A stretch of DNA of 64,000 nt from Blastobasis lacticolella (Eukaryota > Arthropoda > Insecta > Lepidoptera > Blastobasidae). A program made the translations under genes and the position numbers. This document shows positions 38,701 through 48,092 of the stretch, one piece after another. The notes under the pieces were generated by a model. It did not search any database, had not been told where the DNA came from, and was given only the letters and a program-made list of their open reading frames with translations. Numbering within the stretch: position 1 is the first letter of the stretch; each line of letters begins with the position of its first letter. The stretch spans positions 12,740,501-12,804,500 of the forward strand of contig LR990046.1 of assembly GCA_905147135.1 (NCBI GenBank). The letters are read 5' to 3'.

Positions 38701-41700
38701 ATTCCATTGTTGCAGGAGTGGTCAGACAACCCGAAATGGAAAAACTGGTCACAAATTTTCAGCTTCTAGAAGATCAAGTAAGTAGACCGTGTTAGTAGAT
38801 TGTGTTAAACAATATTCCGAGTACCTACTAAAGTAAGCAGGATCTAATGAGTATTATTCTTTCAAGGTTCAAAGGTTAAAGGAACATGGGATAGGTGGCG
38901 GAGGTGGCGGTCATGACATGGGTCATGGCGGTGGAGCTGCTGGGGCTCAGGGCGGAGGCCCTGGAAAAGGAGGAAGCGACCTTTCTCCGCAGCTTGTGAA
39001 AGATTTGCAAGGTAGGTACCGAATTATTTAGCTAGCTGTATTTATGAAGTAGTAAGTTATGAAGAGGTAGATATTACTTTATAGGAAAGAAAGAGCATTT
39101 ACTTCCAATGTTAAGGAACAACTGGCTTCGAGTGTAGAGCCCAAATGGGTACCGGTATGTTTAATCTAGGGGCATTCATCCATATCCTAAATAGACCCTA
39201 TCTCCACAGGTACCTACGTAGATATACGATATTATAACTATACTCCCTGTATTCTTAAATTACAAATGTAATCGTTAATTTTGACTGTACCTTATAAAAC
39301 ATTCGTTTACAGGGCTGATGACTCTATTTAAAACTGTACAAGACATGCAAATGGAATTGACGAAAGTTCATTCCACCGCTCTCAGCTTAGTCGCTGAGAA
39401 GGAAGACAGGCAGCGTCATCTTGATGTAAGATCTTTATACAATTATAGACCCCAAGTTGGACCGTTATTATGAAATCATTTTAATTATTCATCAGAAATT
39501 TAATTCTCGCCCGACTTCATTACTTCAGCGCCCTATCTCGAATTGAGCGTTGAATAGGTACCTAGTTAATGAATCGTTGCTTTTTGACCAGGTGCTTCTA
39601 GAACAAATAGATATATTGAAGTCTACCAAGGTGGACCGCGAGGATGTAGACGAAGGGTTGGCAGACAAGGTAAAAGGCCATGATGTTTACGTTTAGATAA
39701 AATACATACATAGAATATACAAACTTATGCTGTTGAGCCTCCACCACATCTGTGGAGAGTTTTGCCATAATCTCCACTCCTGGCAGGCGGGTCGGAGATT
39801 GTAGCATTCAAAGTGGATACACAACAGAAAATGCGGGCATAGGATTTTCTGGTCTTCAGACAGAGGTCTTTTAATCTAACTAGCCAGGCATTTGATCGCC
39901 ATCTTCTCATATTTTGATGAGTCTTAGCTGTTTAAGTCTCCACCGCTTTGTACGAGACAAAGTCGAAGAGGTTGGTGCAATATTCTTCTCTGACGAACTC
40001 CGTACAGCTGTCGAATCGGCTGCCTCTTGTAATCTTTAAGTATTTGAACAAGTGTATTCCAGAAAGTATAGTACATATAATCTTTACCTGTAACGATGTT
40101 CTCTGTATTCAAGGCGGACAACAGGCAGCTCGCTCGTAAGGTGTCCTACGACCACTTCGACGTCGCCTGCGACGATTTGGCGCGCGGGCTCGAGTTGGCT
40201 ATCTCCAAGCTCAACCAGCAGGTTTAAGCCTATTTATTGCATTCTATTTTAGATTAGCAGCTTGGAAGCTTTTTTTATAGATTTAGTTGATAGATAATCT
40301 GAATTAGTTGAATACTAACCGATGCTCTTACTGCACCATGCGCGTGAAAGCACAACCGGGATATTAACGCCAAGATGATGATGAGAGGGATTGATCACCA
40401 CCACCAGTCATTAAAGCGTTGCCGTCCCTAGAGATAGCTGTAGGTTAGATGTAAGTACATTTACTTGCCCTAACTAAACCATTATCATCGTCAACGTGCC
40501 ATCCATAACAGTCGTTGAGTTGAGGCTCCTCCACATCAGTAGAGGAAACCGATTAATGGCATGTATGAAAATTTTGAAGAATGTTAAAGCGAAAGGGTGT
40601 CAGGACAAGAAGGTAAGAGGAACAATGTGGTCTCTATCTCTGCCTACCCCTATGGAAATATAAATTTTATAGGTTAATGGGAATCTACGTGTACGGGAAT
40701 AGCGGGGTAACTGACGTTATGTATGAGTGTTAGATACTGCAGACATGTAACGTAACAAGGCAGACGTACCTACTCACCGTTCAACCAACTACTCCATATA
40801 GTCAGTTTTTAACCTGAACACTCCTTAAGGTTAACCTGTTTAACCGCAACATCGTCACAGATAAACAAAACACATGTTATCCGGCAAACCAAAATACGGC
40901 GTCAATTTCCCAGGAAACCCTATGGCAACAAGCGCTGGACGACATTCAACGAGAGATCGAGAGCAAACTGGACAAGATGGAGCTGTCTCCGATGAGGGAC
41001 TTCTTCAACAACAAGCTAAAGAAGCTGCAGGACAACCTAAAGCAGATGGCCGTGCTTCGCCGCGAGGCCGAGGCGGCTGGCACCAAGAGGAGATTACTCA
41101 GGTCTATAATTAATTTGCCGTGTGGTGTCCGGCAGAATAGAATAGCACCAACCCCTTACGCTCATGGGTGTCGTACAAGGCGACTAATGTTTTCGAGACA
41201 AAATATCAAGAGTCTCCGTAGTCTGGAAAATGGGCAGCAGCATTTTCCATTGTTATATTTAAACACTGCGATCTCCAACCCGCCTGCCAAGCGTGGAGAT
41301 TATGGCAATAACCTCCCCTTTCGTAGGAGAGGCCCGAAGTCCTGCAGTGGACTGTTACGGGTTGTGATGATGATGATGATAATTAATATAGCATTCTTTT
41401 TATGTCAAAAATTGCTAGAAGATAATTGAATATTTTGGATAATAACAGACTAGAAGATTGCGGAATACTAAGTATATAATTTTAATAGAAAAGCGCACTT
41501 TTATTTCTGCCGCCAAACAATAATGCTGTCATTGTGGTATTCCAATTCGAATGCCAGATCTAGGGTTTTCGAAAAATTTACTCGACGAAGAAGAATTCGA
41601 AGGTTAAGGTAGCCAGCGCAGTTACAGGCAAGAAGTATCATCATACTAACGCTACACCTAGATATAAGTATATCATCATGTCAGCCGAAAGACGCCCACT

Positions 41701-44476
41701 GCTGCATGGGCATAGTGCAACCTCCCCCAGAGATCTCCATAACGGCCGGTCTGTGTCTTCAGCATCCTGCTGGTACCACCAGTCGTTCCACCTTGTAGGC
41801 CTACCCACGCGGCGTCTTCCGTTACGTGGTCGCCACTCAAGAACTTTACTGCCCCATCGGCCATCTGTTCTGCAAGCTATGTGCCCTGCGCACTGCCACT
41901 TAAGCTTGGCAATGTCGGTGAACTTAGTTCGCTTACCATATATACTGCTGGGTTTATATTGCTAAGTTATAGGTACTTAGATAGCATTTATCAACTTTTA
42001 TCCGCATTGAAAATAGTCGTTTTGGTCCTACAGAGATGTGAACTGTATTTCTTGCGACGCGAAGGCAGTCATGGTACGGGACGAGCCAGTCAGCTTCCCG
42101 ACCCCCAAAGCTATCACCACCACCATATCTATGAAACCCTACCTCATCTACGAACTGGGTTGGTATACCTTAATTTTGTACCTTTATCACATCCAAGACA
42201 GTAGGAAACCTGGAGAAGATGTCATGGCTTCAAAAACCTGAGCCCCAGTCAGACCCTTAGCGTGCAGCACCATCTAAAGTGGAGATAGCTATAAAGATAG
42301 CCGACCTCCGCTCCAATAGAAAATGGCACATCATGAAGTATCTTTTAACTTATTATAGTAGGATGTACGTAGAACCAATAAAAGCTCGTTGCTTGTTTTT
42401 AGACAATATACGGAGGGCGCAAGCGGCCAGCCTGCCGCAGCGTAACATGCACGACTGGGAGGCCATTGACAAATCCATGCCCCAAATTAGAGCGGCGCAT
42501 AAAGTCAGGTGAGCAGAATATTACCGGCAGTTTCGGTTGCACAAACGACTGCATTCGCACCAGAGTGGCAGCGGTCGCCAGCGGCACCGTAAGGCCGCCA
42601 ACGGGTTGGGCCTGTTCTTTGTCTCTGGCAAAATAGTATATATTTGTGTGTATGCCACCGGCCGCTCAGCTTGTCCAAGCGGCTGCGCAGCCTGTTGAGT
42701 CTTTTAAGTTGTGCTATGCACCTTGGCGCGTGGCAAAATAGCAAACTAACTTGCCACTAGATACGGTCACAAAATGCGCGATAAGACAGGCCCTTATTCA
42801 ATTATTCTGTGTTTTGTAGGTACTAACCATTTTACTCGATCTTTTCTACCCATCATAGAAGGCTCCAGGTGACCGCTGCTCCCAAGATGATCCCCTACCT
42901 CCATAATATTTGCCACGGTAATGAAAATGCCGTAAACGCAAGGTCGATTATCGTGTAGATATTTCGTATAAGATGTTCGATTTTTTATAAGAAAGCAGTG
43001 TTTTACTTTACAATAATCGGAAATCTCCTACTGCTGCTCCTGATCAGTTTTCACGGGCTCGGCAATACGGTCGTGTTGTAAGTAAGTAAGTACTTCTAGT
43101 ATTGCAAACGTCCAAAGATGGCAGCTGCTTACCATCAGTCGGGCCGTTAGCAGCTTTGCCACCATTAGCGGCATAAAAACCCTGCTTACTTGACCCTTGA
43201 CGTAACCGCTTAGGAACACTATGCTAAGTCAAAATGGCTGTCCACCGCAGATCGGAAGCGGACAAGCATCTATGCAACCGCTACTGCGGCGGGTCGCACA
43301 CGATGACCACTCCCGCGCAGCGCGTCGCGCGCACCGGCCACTTCGTCAAGCAGTGGGGGCCGGACGTGATGCCGATCACCACGGGCATCGCGCCGGGTGA
43401 CGACGGCAAGGTGAGCCACCTTATAATAAATCATCATGGCGTTAATGTTCCAGTTGTGCTCTCGCGCACGAGGGCCCGAGATCCGCCTTGACCATGATCC
43501 AGGGTTTGGCAGATCAGTTAATTACAGAGGAGCGACTGCCATCTGACCTCCGTGATCCTGTACTAGGGGAGCCTGACGAGATTGGATAATGGACGGTGAG
43601 CCACCTCATGTGTAGTTGGGAACTCCTGGAAATTGCTATATCATATCTCCATAAAGTTTAAGTTCAGTTGTACGTGCAACATTTAGGGATATTTGCCTTT
43701 TTGCTGCCAAGGTAACGTGTTATAGAGGTGGGCAACGCATTGGCGATAGTCTCGGTGTTGCTAATGTCTATAGGCAGTGGTGACCACTTTCCATCAGGTG
43801 GCCCGCTTGCCTGTTTGCCTATCGTATGACATAAAAAAAAAAACAAGGACGATTTTATTTTGCAATGATATTGTGATAGTTAACAGTCTCAACCTTAGCT
43901 ATTTTCTGGTTACATGGGAAATGTTGTCAAAACTGATACACCACTTCTTGAAATGACTGTACCTCATCTCAGTCGCGTCTTGTATACCCAGATTCCTAAG
44001 TACTGGATAGTCACAAGCATTTCGCATTTCCGTACTATATAGTACGGAAATATATATACTATATACGCGCAGATATCTAGGGGTGGTCACAGGTTTTGCA
44101 ATCTTAGCGAAATTGCCAATACATATCTATTCGTGGTTGTTGGTACTTATTACAGGTATTTTTACCGGTAACAGGTACCGTACCAATATTTTTCCCCGTG
44201 ATACTACTGACATGCTTGTTGGCGGCAAATTTTACCTTGCTACCGTCGCCATTTTACTCGGGAACAGTGTAACTTGGTAGTTCAGGCCAGACAGTCCATA
44301 GGAAAGTGGTCACCGTCGTCAGGACTTCTGCAACTGCAACTTACTGTCATGAAAACCCCAAGTTGCTAGCCCCAACCTGCGGCTTGTTCTAGAAACTGTT
44401 ACCAGCCATTGCTAGCTGTAATCATATTTCTTGTTTGTTACAGATGTATAAAGTAGAGAAATCGCAAAACACTTAA
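32709..44476 (+). CDS. QRICH2/C16orf96-like protein (DUF4795 family), 20 coding exons, 888 aa
   Basis: Joined exons, each with AG/GT borders and matching phase: 32709-32715, 33613-33665, 34504-34695, 36224-36287, 36377-36406, 36498-36524, 36610-37204, 37284-37433, 37706-37935, 38365-38565, 38716-38777, 38867-39011, 39313-39425, 39592-39669, 40114-40221, 40914-41101, 42034-42158, 42403-42508, 43251-43410, 44444-44476. The sum is 2,667 nt, 888 aa plus TAA. The N-terminus (MSAIVVSIGEMIDLSIGTPE, then GVVDFNMLQTVLH) resembles the start of QRICH2 and C16orf96. Residues 125-320 are Gly-rich with an acidic stretch, and about 465-492 is an alternating Gly-Ala run. Coiled-coil-like residues 585-747 lead to CISCD (752-756) and RYCGGSHT (835-842), typical of the DUF4795 C-terminus. 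Family members act in sperm flagella; a testis role here is inference. The start ATG sits in a 7-nt coding exon with a strong donor; an in-frame alternative is ATG 33636. The exon ending at 42158 uses a weak GTTGGT donor, chosen for phase. Introns carry several transposons. Confidence 0.85.
34787..35042 (-). repeat. Dispersed repeat family B, copy 3
   Basis: Reverse-oriented copy in the intron after the 34504-34695 exon of the QRICH2-like gene. Its head end touches the Tc1/mariner-type element that starts at 35044, so that element landed in or next to the repeat. Confidence 0.7.
35044..35792 (-). mobile_element. Internally deleted Tc1/mariner-superfamily transposon in a QRICH2-like intron
   Basis: Terminal inverted repeats beginning AAGGGTGTCCCAAAATTAAC on the left and matching the reverse complement of the right end (AAGGTGTCCCAAATTTAACG) extend over about 33 bp. 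TA flanks both sides (35042-35043, 35793-35794). The minus strand keeps an N-terminal helix-turn-helix piece of DUF4817 type (HYFKNNESLAAAVRKFHAK, near 35590-35640) and a C-terminal DDE piece (PPRSCDLTPLDFFLWCYLKS, 35406-35215). The middle of the transposase is gone, so it is non-autonomous. It abuts the SINE-like repeat that ends at about 35042. Confidence 0.8.
35880..36135 (+). mobile_element. Jockey-like LINE 3' fragment
   Basis: Reading with small shifts gives YRRLDRLGLWRDVASVCIFY, then a decayed YHGECSH, EDLFGLV and RHKLKFYLYHLKS. These match the post-RT tail of Jockey elements (compare the copy at 26285-26935). It lies in the third QRICH2-like intron and is followed by a short GC-rich repeat tail (GGGATATTGACGCCAAAATG). 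Confidence 0.6.
36610..37204 (+). CDS. Long Gly-rich/acidic exon of the QRICH2-like gene
   Basis: Seventh coding exon, 595 nt, entered with two bases that complete an ATA codon split across the intron and left in phase 2. It begins with a Pro-rich stretch, then has imperfect GGISGT repeats, a Glu/Asp-rich block, Gly-Gln-rich GGQ repeats and finally a helical segment (KLSIVTLSKFNMLANIVRDL). The minus-strand open frames over the same bases are shadows of this exon. It is preceded by three very small exons (64, 30 and 27 nt) whose phases chain correctly. The repeats probably make a flexible, disordered linker between the N-terminal module and the coiled coils; that is inference. Confidence 0.8.
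38365..38565 (+). CDS. Gly-Ala repeat exon of the QRICH2-like gene
   Basis: 201-nt exon, phase 1 in and out. After PPDESSGTEG it encodes an almost uninterrupted alternating Gly-Ala tract, written with GGCGCAGG/GGAGCAGG-type GC-rich repeats, then AKIGAAAIAGALQ. The donor is the GTTAGC at 38566, inside what would otherwise be an in-frame TAG; the following exon at 38716 restores the frame. The Gly-Ala dipeptide resembles silk-type low-complexity sequence but there is no other link to silk genes. Slippage-prone repeat length variation is likely. Confidence 0.75.
39725..39990 (-). repeat. Diverged dispersed repeat, family B-like
   Basis: Retains the words CTCCACTCCTGGCAGGCGGG, TCGGAGATTGTAG and TTTTCTGGTCTTC in the order of the reverse-oriented family B copies, but much decayed. 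Similar scraps occur at 50120-50240 and 52370-52460. Intronic. Confidence 0.4.
41110..41385 (+). repeat. Dispersed repeat family B, copy 4
   Basis: Begins nine bases after the donor of the 40914-41101 exon of the QRICH2-like gene and ends in (GAT)n. Because it is so close to the splice site it makes the exon look as if it continues as an open frame, but the donor AG/GTCTAT and the phase of the next exon show where coding stops. Confidence 0.7.
41672..41930 (-). mobile_element. RTE-clade LINE, 3' end of ORF2
   Basis: On the minus strand the frames give the characteristic C-terminal motif series of lepidopteran RTE elements in broken form: AKLKWQWAGHI, DGRWGSKVLEW, VGRPTRW and an ending WTSIG. 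Stops and shifts show it is dead. It lies in an intron of the QRICH2-like gene, between the exons ending at 41101 and starting at 42034. Confidence 0.65.
43425..43590 (-). repeat. tRNA-derived SINE, copy 3 (tail half only)
   Basis: Contains the GGCGTTAATGTTCCAGTTGT and TTGACCATGATCCAGGGTTT segments of copies 1 and 2 but lacks the tRNA-like head, as expected for a 5'-truncated insertion. It begins 15 bp after the donor of the 43251-43410 exon of the QRICH2-like gene. Confidence 0.65.
43685..43840 (+). repeat. Dispersed repeat family C, in the last QRICH2-like intron
   Basis: TTTGCCTTTTTGCTGCCAAG through GCCCGCTTGCCTGTTTGCC to a poly-A run (ACATAAAAAAAAAAAC). Very close to the 16640-17080 copy over the shared part. 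Confidence 0.6.
44026..44051. repeat. Perfect 26-bp palindrome
   Basis: ATTTCCGTACTAT joined directly to its complement ATAGTACGGAAAT, in the last intron of the QRICH2-like gene. Confidence 0.75.
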
Positions 44477-44802
44477 ACACTCCATGTATCCGGTGCGTAA
44501 ATTGCTCCGCTAATACCGTTTGAAAGCAGTGACGCAATCCATAGCATAGCGTAAGTGGACTAAATCACCTTTATTTCCAGTGATAACATTTTTATTTTCT
44601 GAAGACGCAGAAATCGGTTGGCGACAGCAATTTGTTTCCCTTGGAAATTGAGGAGAATGTGAAATCTTCATGACGAAGATGATAGACTGACTGACTGAAG
44701 CAGCAGACTGACTGATAAATTATAAAATAACAATTAGCTCACCCCTGAATGTAATGCATTTCGAAAAATATTTTATACTCCTTTGATCGAATGTAAATTA
44801 GG

Positions 44803-44808
44803 AATAAA
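44803..44808 (+). promoter_or_regulatory. Poly(A) signal AATAAA for the QRICH2-like gene
   Basis: Canonical AATAAA about 330 nt after the TAA at 44474-44476, followed by a T-rich stretch. It faces an opposite-strand AATAAA (TTTATT on plus, 44836-44841), so transcripts from the two converging genes could end within a few tens of bases of each other. Confidence 0.55.
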
Positions 44809-44835
44809 ATAGAATTATATTTTTTGGAATTTCGT

Positions 44836-44841
44836 TTTATT
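44836..44841 (-). promoter_or_regulatory. Possible distal poly(A) signal on the minus strand
   Basis: AATAAA on the minus strand, 3.25 kb past the ZRANB2 stop. Nearer minus-strand AATAAA copies lie at 47687-47692 (400 nt past the stop) and 47482-47487 (606 nt). One of those nearer sites may be the main one; the distal site would make the ZRANB2 3' UTR meet the 3' end of the QRICH2-like gene. Confidence 0.3.
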
Positions 44842-45939
44842 GATTTAAATGGTAAACATATTTACCATACAATGTTAGCTTAGGACATCATATCATATCA
44901 CTAGACATTTTATTTTAACACTAGAAAAATAACAAAAATGTCTTTTCAAAACCTGCATTCCACGCTTTGCGAACTTCATCACAAAACTCCACACACTGTG
45001 CTCTTCTGCAATTGTAACGCTAGTGTTTTACAAAATGCTTAATAATGAAAAATACAATTTAATTTCTATATAGGTAGGTAGTTATCACAAATAAAATGTA
45101 TTTAGTAACTTGGATGCTCCCAAATGGAGACCTAATCACATGTTATTTATTATTGACCCCTCTCTATGGGTCTTTGCACTCTTATCCCTCGGGGACAATT
45201 GGAGTACGTACTATACGTAAAACAATGTACCTAAATACGCAAGAGTCAACGCGTTACAATACAGAAAGAGCACTAACCGGCTTCAAACACTAATACTATT
45301 TACAAGAAATAACGAAATATCTCACTAAAGAAAGACTATCTAGGGCCTGCAACCCCACCGACAAAAAGTAATCCACTTGAAATTATTCGATTATTTTTTA
45401 TTTTTATTTATTTATAACACTTTATTGTACATTAAAGGAAATCGTAAAAATACAGTTTAAAACAATATAGGTACAAGGGCGGCCTTATCGCTGAGAGCGA
45501 TATATGGTAGATTTATGAGAAGTAATAGATATACGTATACGGATTGTAGTTTTCACATCAAACACTATTATAATAATGAACATGGTAGGTCATTGCTGTG
45601 TGGGAGGGTGTTACATCACAGCACAAGCTAGGAAAATAAGTGTACTACCTGTTCGTCCTAAGATTGCCGATCCGAGAAATGGCCATCCACTTAACAAAAC
45701 CCTGTTACCTTTTTAGTACCGTTAACTTTATTTCAGATGGACGTACGCTATAAGGAGGGGATGGGAAAAAACTATGGTGTCTTCTTCTAATATTGGTTAC
45801 TCCTTGACTTCGAAAGGGTAGCAATTTTTTTTCCTATTTGTTGCACTAATAAATCAATACAACAGAAGGTAACTTAAGTACAAAGGCGAGCTTATCAACA
45901 GTTGAGTTTTCTATTAGCAAATTTGGAGTCAAAGAAACC

Positions 45940-46300
45940 GTAAGTCAGCATTTAGGCATAGGAAGATTTCTGTTGACCCATACTTCATTGGATCGCCCCT
46001 GGGCTAATGTTCAGATTGCCTGAAAACTTCACCAAAATCGGTCCAGCCGTTTGGGGAGTCCGTAGGGTACATACACATTGATTTTTACCACACTTAAAAC
46101 GAACGGGTAGTAGATGAATGACGTGACATCACCACACCCGCTACCACCTACTCCCATACAGTAAGAACCTACTAAGCTTCTAGCCCTAGTACGGTGTTCA
46201 TTTATTAGTACCGCAGTTACAACCAGTAGCGGTCCTACTGAAAATATGTATACAGGATATACCTTGGAGCCCGGAAAACAATTTATAAACATTTATAACA
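45940..46300. repeat. Probable dispersed repeat fragment
   Basis: CTTCACCAAAATCGGTCCAG and CCGTTTGGGGAGTCCGTAGG are words shared by many lepidopteran dispersed repeats. Only one copy is in this window, so the limits are uncertain. Confidence 0.35.
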
Positions 46301-46979
46301 TGCCAAACTTTAATTTTACTTAGAAGTTTAGAAGCCTCCTTATCGGTCTATCTACTTTGCAATAGTCTGCTATCTAGAGAGGCCGGAACCACTTGTTGCA
46401 CATAGTGAAATATGTGTTGTAGATGATTTATAGGTCTTCTATGTGCATTAAGTCATTTGATTGATTTGTATCAAATTGTAGCAACAAGTCATATGGAGCA
46501 CATGGTACCATTTTTTTACATAGACTTAAGGTACAGCCTGCATTTTCCGCATGAAACGGTTTCATTTGCAGCACAAGAAAACAGCTCCGTGCCCAGATAA
46601 ATCTTACCAGTACTATCATAATATATGTCATTATTATACAAACACAGAAATACCAATCAAATCATAGGAACAGTTTTTATGGATTAAAAAATGCCACATG
46701 GAAATCATATTAAAAAAAATACAGTTTCAGAAGCAAGTACATCTTATACACTATTTACATTTTCGACACAGTAGCCTATGGTGTTTACATCAACCGCATA
46801 TAACCGGGTATATAACTGAACTACATTACCACTTATAAGTAATTATGATAAAATGTTTGACAAAGCAAATGATAAACCTGAAATTAACCCGTTCGCTGCG
46901 AACCCAAATATCAAAGAGTCAGGCGCGGTACTAACAAACCAAACGCGGCCAGATGAGTCGTGCGCACAGCTGTACGGCC

Positions 46980-47180
46980 GCTGAAATATACCCGGCCAGC
47001 TGAGTACGCGCTGGCGCGACGCGAGTGCGCGGGCCTACGCCAATTGTGTCTGTATGGACCGGCCTAACGAGTCCACGCGCACTCCCGTAGCGCCAATTTT
47101 GTATGGACCGGCGAAACGAGTCCAGCGCACTCGCGTAATGCCAATTACGACCCAAATGTTGAGGCGGCCGCAGCGAACAA
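46980..47180. repeat. GC-rich tandem repeat, period about 50 bp
   Basis: Two and a half units built on CCAATT, TGTATGGACCGGCGAAACGA, GTCCA and GCGCACTCGCGTA, ending AGGCGGCCGCAGCGAAC. A reversed single copy, including the GCGGCCGC end, lies at 51735-51830 in a ZRANB2 intron. Confidence 0.55.
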
Positions 47181-48092
47181 GCTAACATACTTATGCAAAG
47201 TATATTTGTATATCTTGAAAATAATTATCTAATATTAACACCAAAATGTTGACCTTACAATGTAAATTAGAGCGCATAAACATCCCGCTTTTCTGTACAG
47301 CAACGTAATTGCTGATTCACTAAATAGTAGCCCTAAGTACCAATGGCTAGTCCTTCCAAAACCGAAGGAGTTCATAGTGGGTACTACACAGTTTTGTTTG
47401 GGTTTCCTAGCGGTGCCTTGTAACGCACCACTCTATTTTTGTTGCTATCTTGTTTTTACAGTCAACATTTACGTGACGTCATTTATTAGCTTGCGCTCTG
47501 CGAAATGACTGCAATAGTACAGAAGGTAGATACACGATATTTGGGGGAAGAAGAGTAAGGACCCTCTTTATGGACTAAAGTCGGCTGCCAATTGCCTAAC
47601 CACATTTTGATAGCAGCACTAAATACATCTTAAATATTCTGTCATACATGATCCGTTCAGACCTTCCAGACAAGGAAACGAAGAATTTTATTCTGTCGCC
47701 ATGTTTGGTGAAACTGAAGGCAAAACACATGTATGCTACTGCTTGTAAATGCTATCCAGTGGATTTCAGGACTTCGCACAATTGTTTCAAACCACACAAA
47801 TTCCAAGTCACGTACTGGCTGGCCGAGCAGCCACGCGCAGCAAAGATCCACTAAGGCAACTACCTAAGCGGCGAGCGTTAGTTTTGAGCGAAGTAAGCAC
47901 ATAACCTAACTAAACCGGGATTTAGCGCCTCGCGAAGCTGCTCGAACAGTCAATACGCTATTCAATTTCACACCTAAAACCAAACAGTTGAAATTTACAT
48001 CCATTGCATGGGATAAATTAGTGAAACAGATGTGGGTATAGTAATACAGATGAGATGATTTCGAGGGGTGATAAGCACGACGGTTAGACAGG

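Larger units (their letters stand above)
44842..48092. other. Downstream flank or 3' UTR of ZRANB2, with repeats
   Basis: The part nearest 48092 is the ZRANB2 3' UTR on the minus strand; its length depends on which poly(A) signal is used (47687, 47482 or 44836). The rest holds repeat scraps and the 47-kb GC-rich tandem repeat. No coding exon is supported. Confidence 0.45.

Noticed and set aside
42859..42917. Possible extra exon of the QRICH2-like gene (acceptor ATCATAG, donor GTAATG)
   Set aside because: It would leave phase 1 while the next certain exon at 43251 needs phase 2; joining 42508 directly to 43251 is in phase.
47648..47854. Open frame on both strands with a protein-like composition (for example KLKAKHMYATACKCYPVDF)
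   Set aside because: It lies within or just past the probable ZRANB2 3' UTR, has no splice context, and I recognise no family. Worth only a homology search.
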